The position numbers and the translations under genes were made by a program. Below the pieces are notes generated by a model. The model had not been told where the DNA came from, did not search any database, and worked only from the letters and a program-made list of their open reading frames with translations. From Streptomyces sp. TLI_235 (GTDB taxonomy: Bacteria > Actinomycetota > Actinomycetes > Streptomycetales > Streptomycetaceae): 64,000 nt of DNA. Below are positions 63,542 through 64,000 of the stretch, in pieces; position 1 is the stretch's first letter, and each line of letters begins with the position of its first letter. The DNA lies in contig NSGV01000001.1 of the NCBI GenBank assembly GCA_002300355.1, positions 310,001 to 374,000 of the forward strand, written 5' to 3'.

Positions 63542-64000
63542 CGGTCCTGCCCTCCTCGGCCCTCGACGCGCTGGACGAGCTTGTCCCGGTCTCCGCCCGG
63601 TGGCACGTAGGAGAACCGGGGGCAGAGCGTGTGCCCGGGCTTCGCCGGGTTCGGGATGCGCATCAGGGCGGTGGCCGCGTTCTTCAGCGCGTACATGGCG
63701 TGGACGGCCAGTCGCAGCGCCGGCCGGCCCCGGTCGGCGTACCGGTCGAGCGGGTCGACGACCTCCTTCGGCTCGCCCGCGAAGGCGAGGTAGACGTCGT
63801 CGACGAGCTGCGAGTACGCCAGGTCGAAGGCGTCCAGGGCGGAGCCTTCGGGGCTGTCGTCGGAGTCGCCGTTGCGCGGGGTGTACAGGGCCGGCTGGAC
63901 GGCGGTGTAGTCGACCAGCAGCATGGCTCCCTCGGGGTTCTGGTCGGCCAGCTGGTCGGTGCGGAACCGGCGGCCGGTCTGGAGTTCGCGGAAGCGGGCG
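63538..64000 (-). CDS. partial gene, possibly ferritin-like (VioB-type) protein
   Basis: The frame is open from the stop at 63538 to the window edge, at least 153 codons, so the first in-frame ATG (63924) is not the real start. Visible features include L-Q-T-G-R-R-F-R-T-D-Q-L, M-L-L-V-D-Y-T-A-V-Q-P-A-L, a helical segment A-L-R-L-A-V-H-A-M-Y-A-L-K-N-A-A-T-A-L-M and C-P-R-F-S-Y-V-P-P near the end. The last part recalls the end of ferritin-like iminophenyl-pyruvate-dimer-synthase (VioB) proteins, but this is a weak match from memory. It is coupled by GTGA overlap to the ABM gene. Confidence 0.55.
   Translation of the reverse strand, partial: ARFRELQTGRRFRTDQLADQNPEGAMLLVDYTAVQPALYTPRNGDSDDSPEGSALDAFDLAYSQLVDDVYLAFAGEPKEVVDPLDRYADRGRPALRLAVHAMYALKNAATALMRIPNPAKPGHTLCPRFSYVPPGGDRDKLVQRVEGRGGQDR

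Overview
This is a very GC-rich window with dense genes, GTG/TTG starts and frequent ATGA/GTGA overlaps. Its families (RamB-type regulator, YcnI, SCO0930-type secreted repeat protein, DUF3558, DUF1996 and DUF4328 proteins, a chitinase behind a DasR-like box, sodF behind a Nur-like box) point to a Streptomycetaceae actinomycete, Streptomyces or Kitasatospora. Most of it is ordinary chromosome. Three stretches (16.2-20.8 kb, 29-31 kb, 40.1-40.4 kb) carry an insertion sequence, frameshifts and gene fossils, as expected of accessory chromosome.

Layout. 1-6.9 kb: tail of a DUF4097 protein, an alpha/beta hydrolase, then a RamB-like regulator divergent from aceA-aceB-hbd (glyoxylate shunt plus a 3-hydroxyacyl-CoA dehydrogenase). 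6.9-12.7 kb: copper island with YcnI, CopZ, a small membrane protein, the CopA ATPase, a PCuAC-like protein and a Met/His-rich secreted protein. 12.8-16.1 kb: Fe/Mn superoxide dismutase with a Nur-like box, an EamA transporter, a quinone-oxidoreductase-like enzyme and a small membrane protein. 16.2-19.3 kb: fossil fragments and a 2,287-bp IS21-family element. Its terminal repeats and 5-bp target duplication can be read directly, and removing it restores a 70-codon gene. 19.5-28.4 kb: small monooxygenase-like protein, truncated VOC protein, frameshifted lipoprotein, NCS2 permease, SnoaL-like protein, carotenoid oxygenase, MFS pump, DUF4190 protein and an initiator tRNA. 28.4-31.3 kb: DUF3558 lipoprotein and an ECF sigma factor with a zinc-finger tail.

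31.4-37.6 kb is the most unusual block. It is a six-gene, same-strand run encoding a NuoF-like/ferredoxin fusion, a ferric-reductase-like membrane cytochrome, a secreted two-repeat COG4315 protein, a small anchored protein, a DUF1996 protein and a DUF4142 protein. It looks like an uncharacterised pathway carrying electrons from cytoplasmic NAD(P)H to the cell surface. A PucR-type regulator and a divergent LysR regulator follow.

40-43 kb: composite fossil, MFS pump and PIG-L deacetylase. 43.3-50.1 kb: arabinofuranosidase (GH54-CBM42) divergent from a YtfQRT/YjfF-type furanose ABC importer. Each promoter carries a LacI-type palindrome, so enzyme and importer probably form one regulon. 50.2-56.5 kb: Atg22-like transporter with glycerophosphodiesterase, glycosyltransferase, DUF4328 protein and a GH18 chitinase with a near-ideal promoter abutting a DasR-like element. 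56.7-64 kb: EEP-family hydrolase, PpnP-type nucleoside phosphorylase, Ser/Thr kinase with TPR-like repeats, secreted ParB/Srx-like protein, HEAT-repeat protein, an ABM monooxygenase and a gene cut by the window edge.

All family assignments come from reading translations and motifs; no database search was possible.
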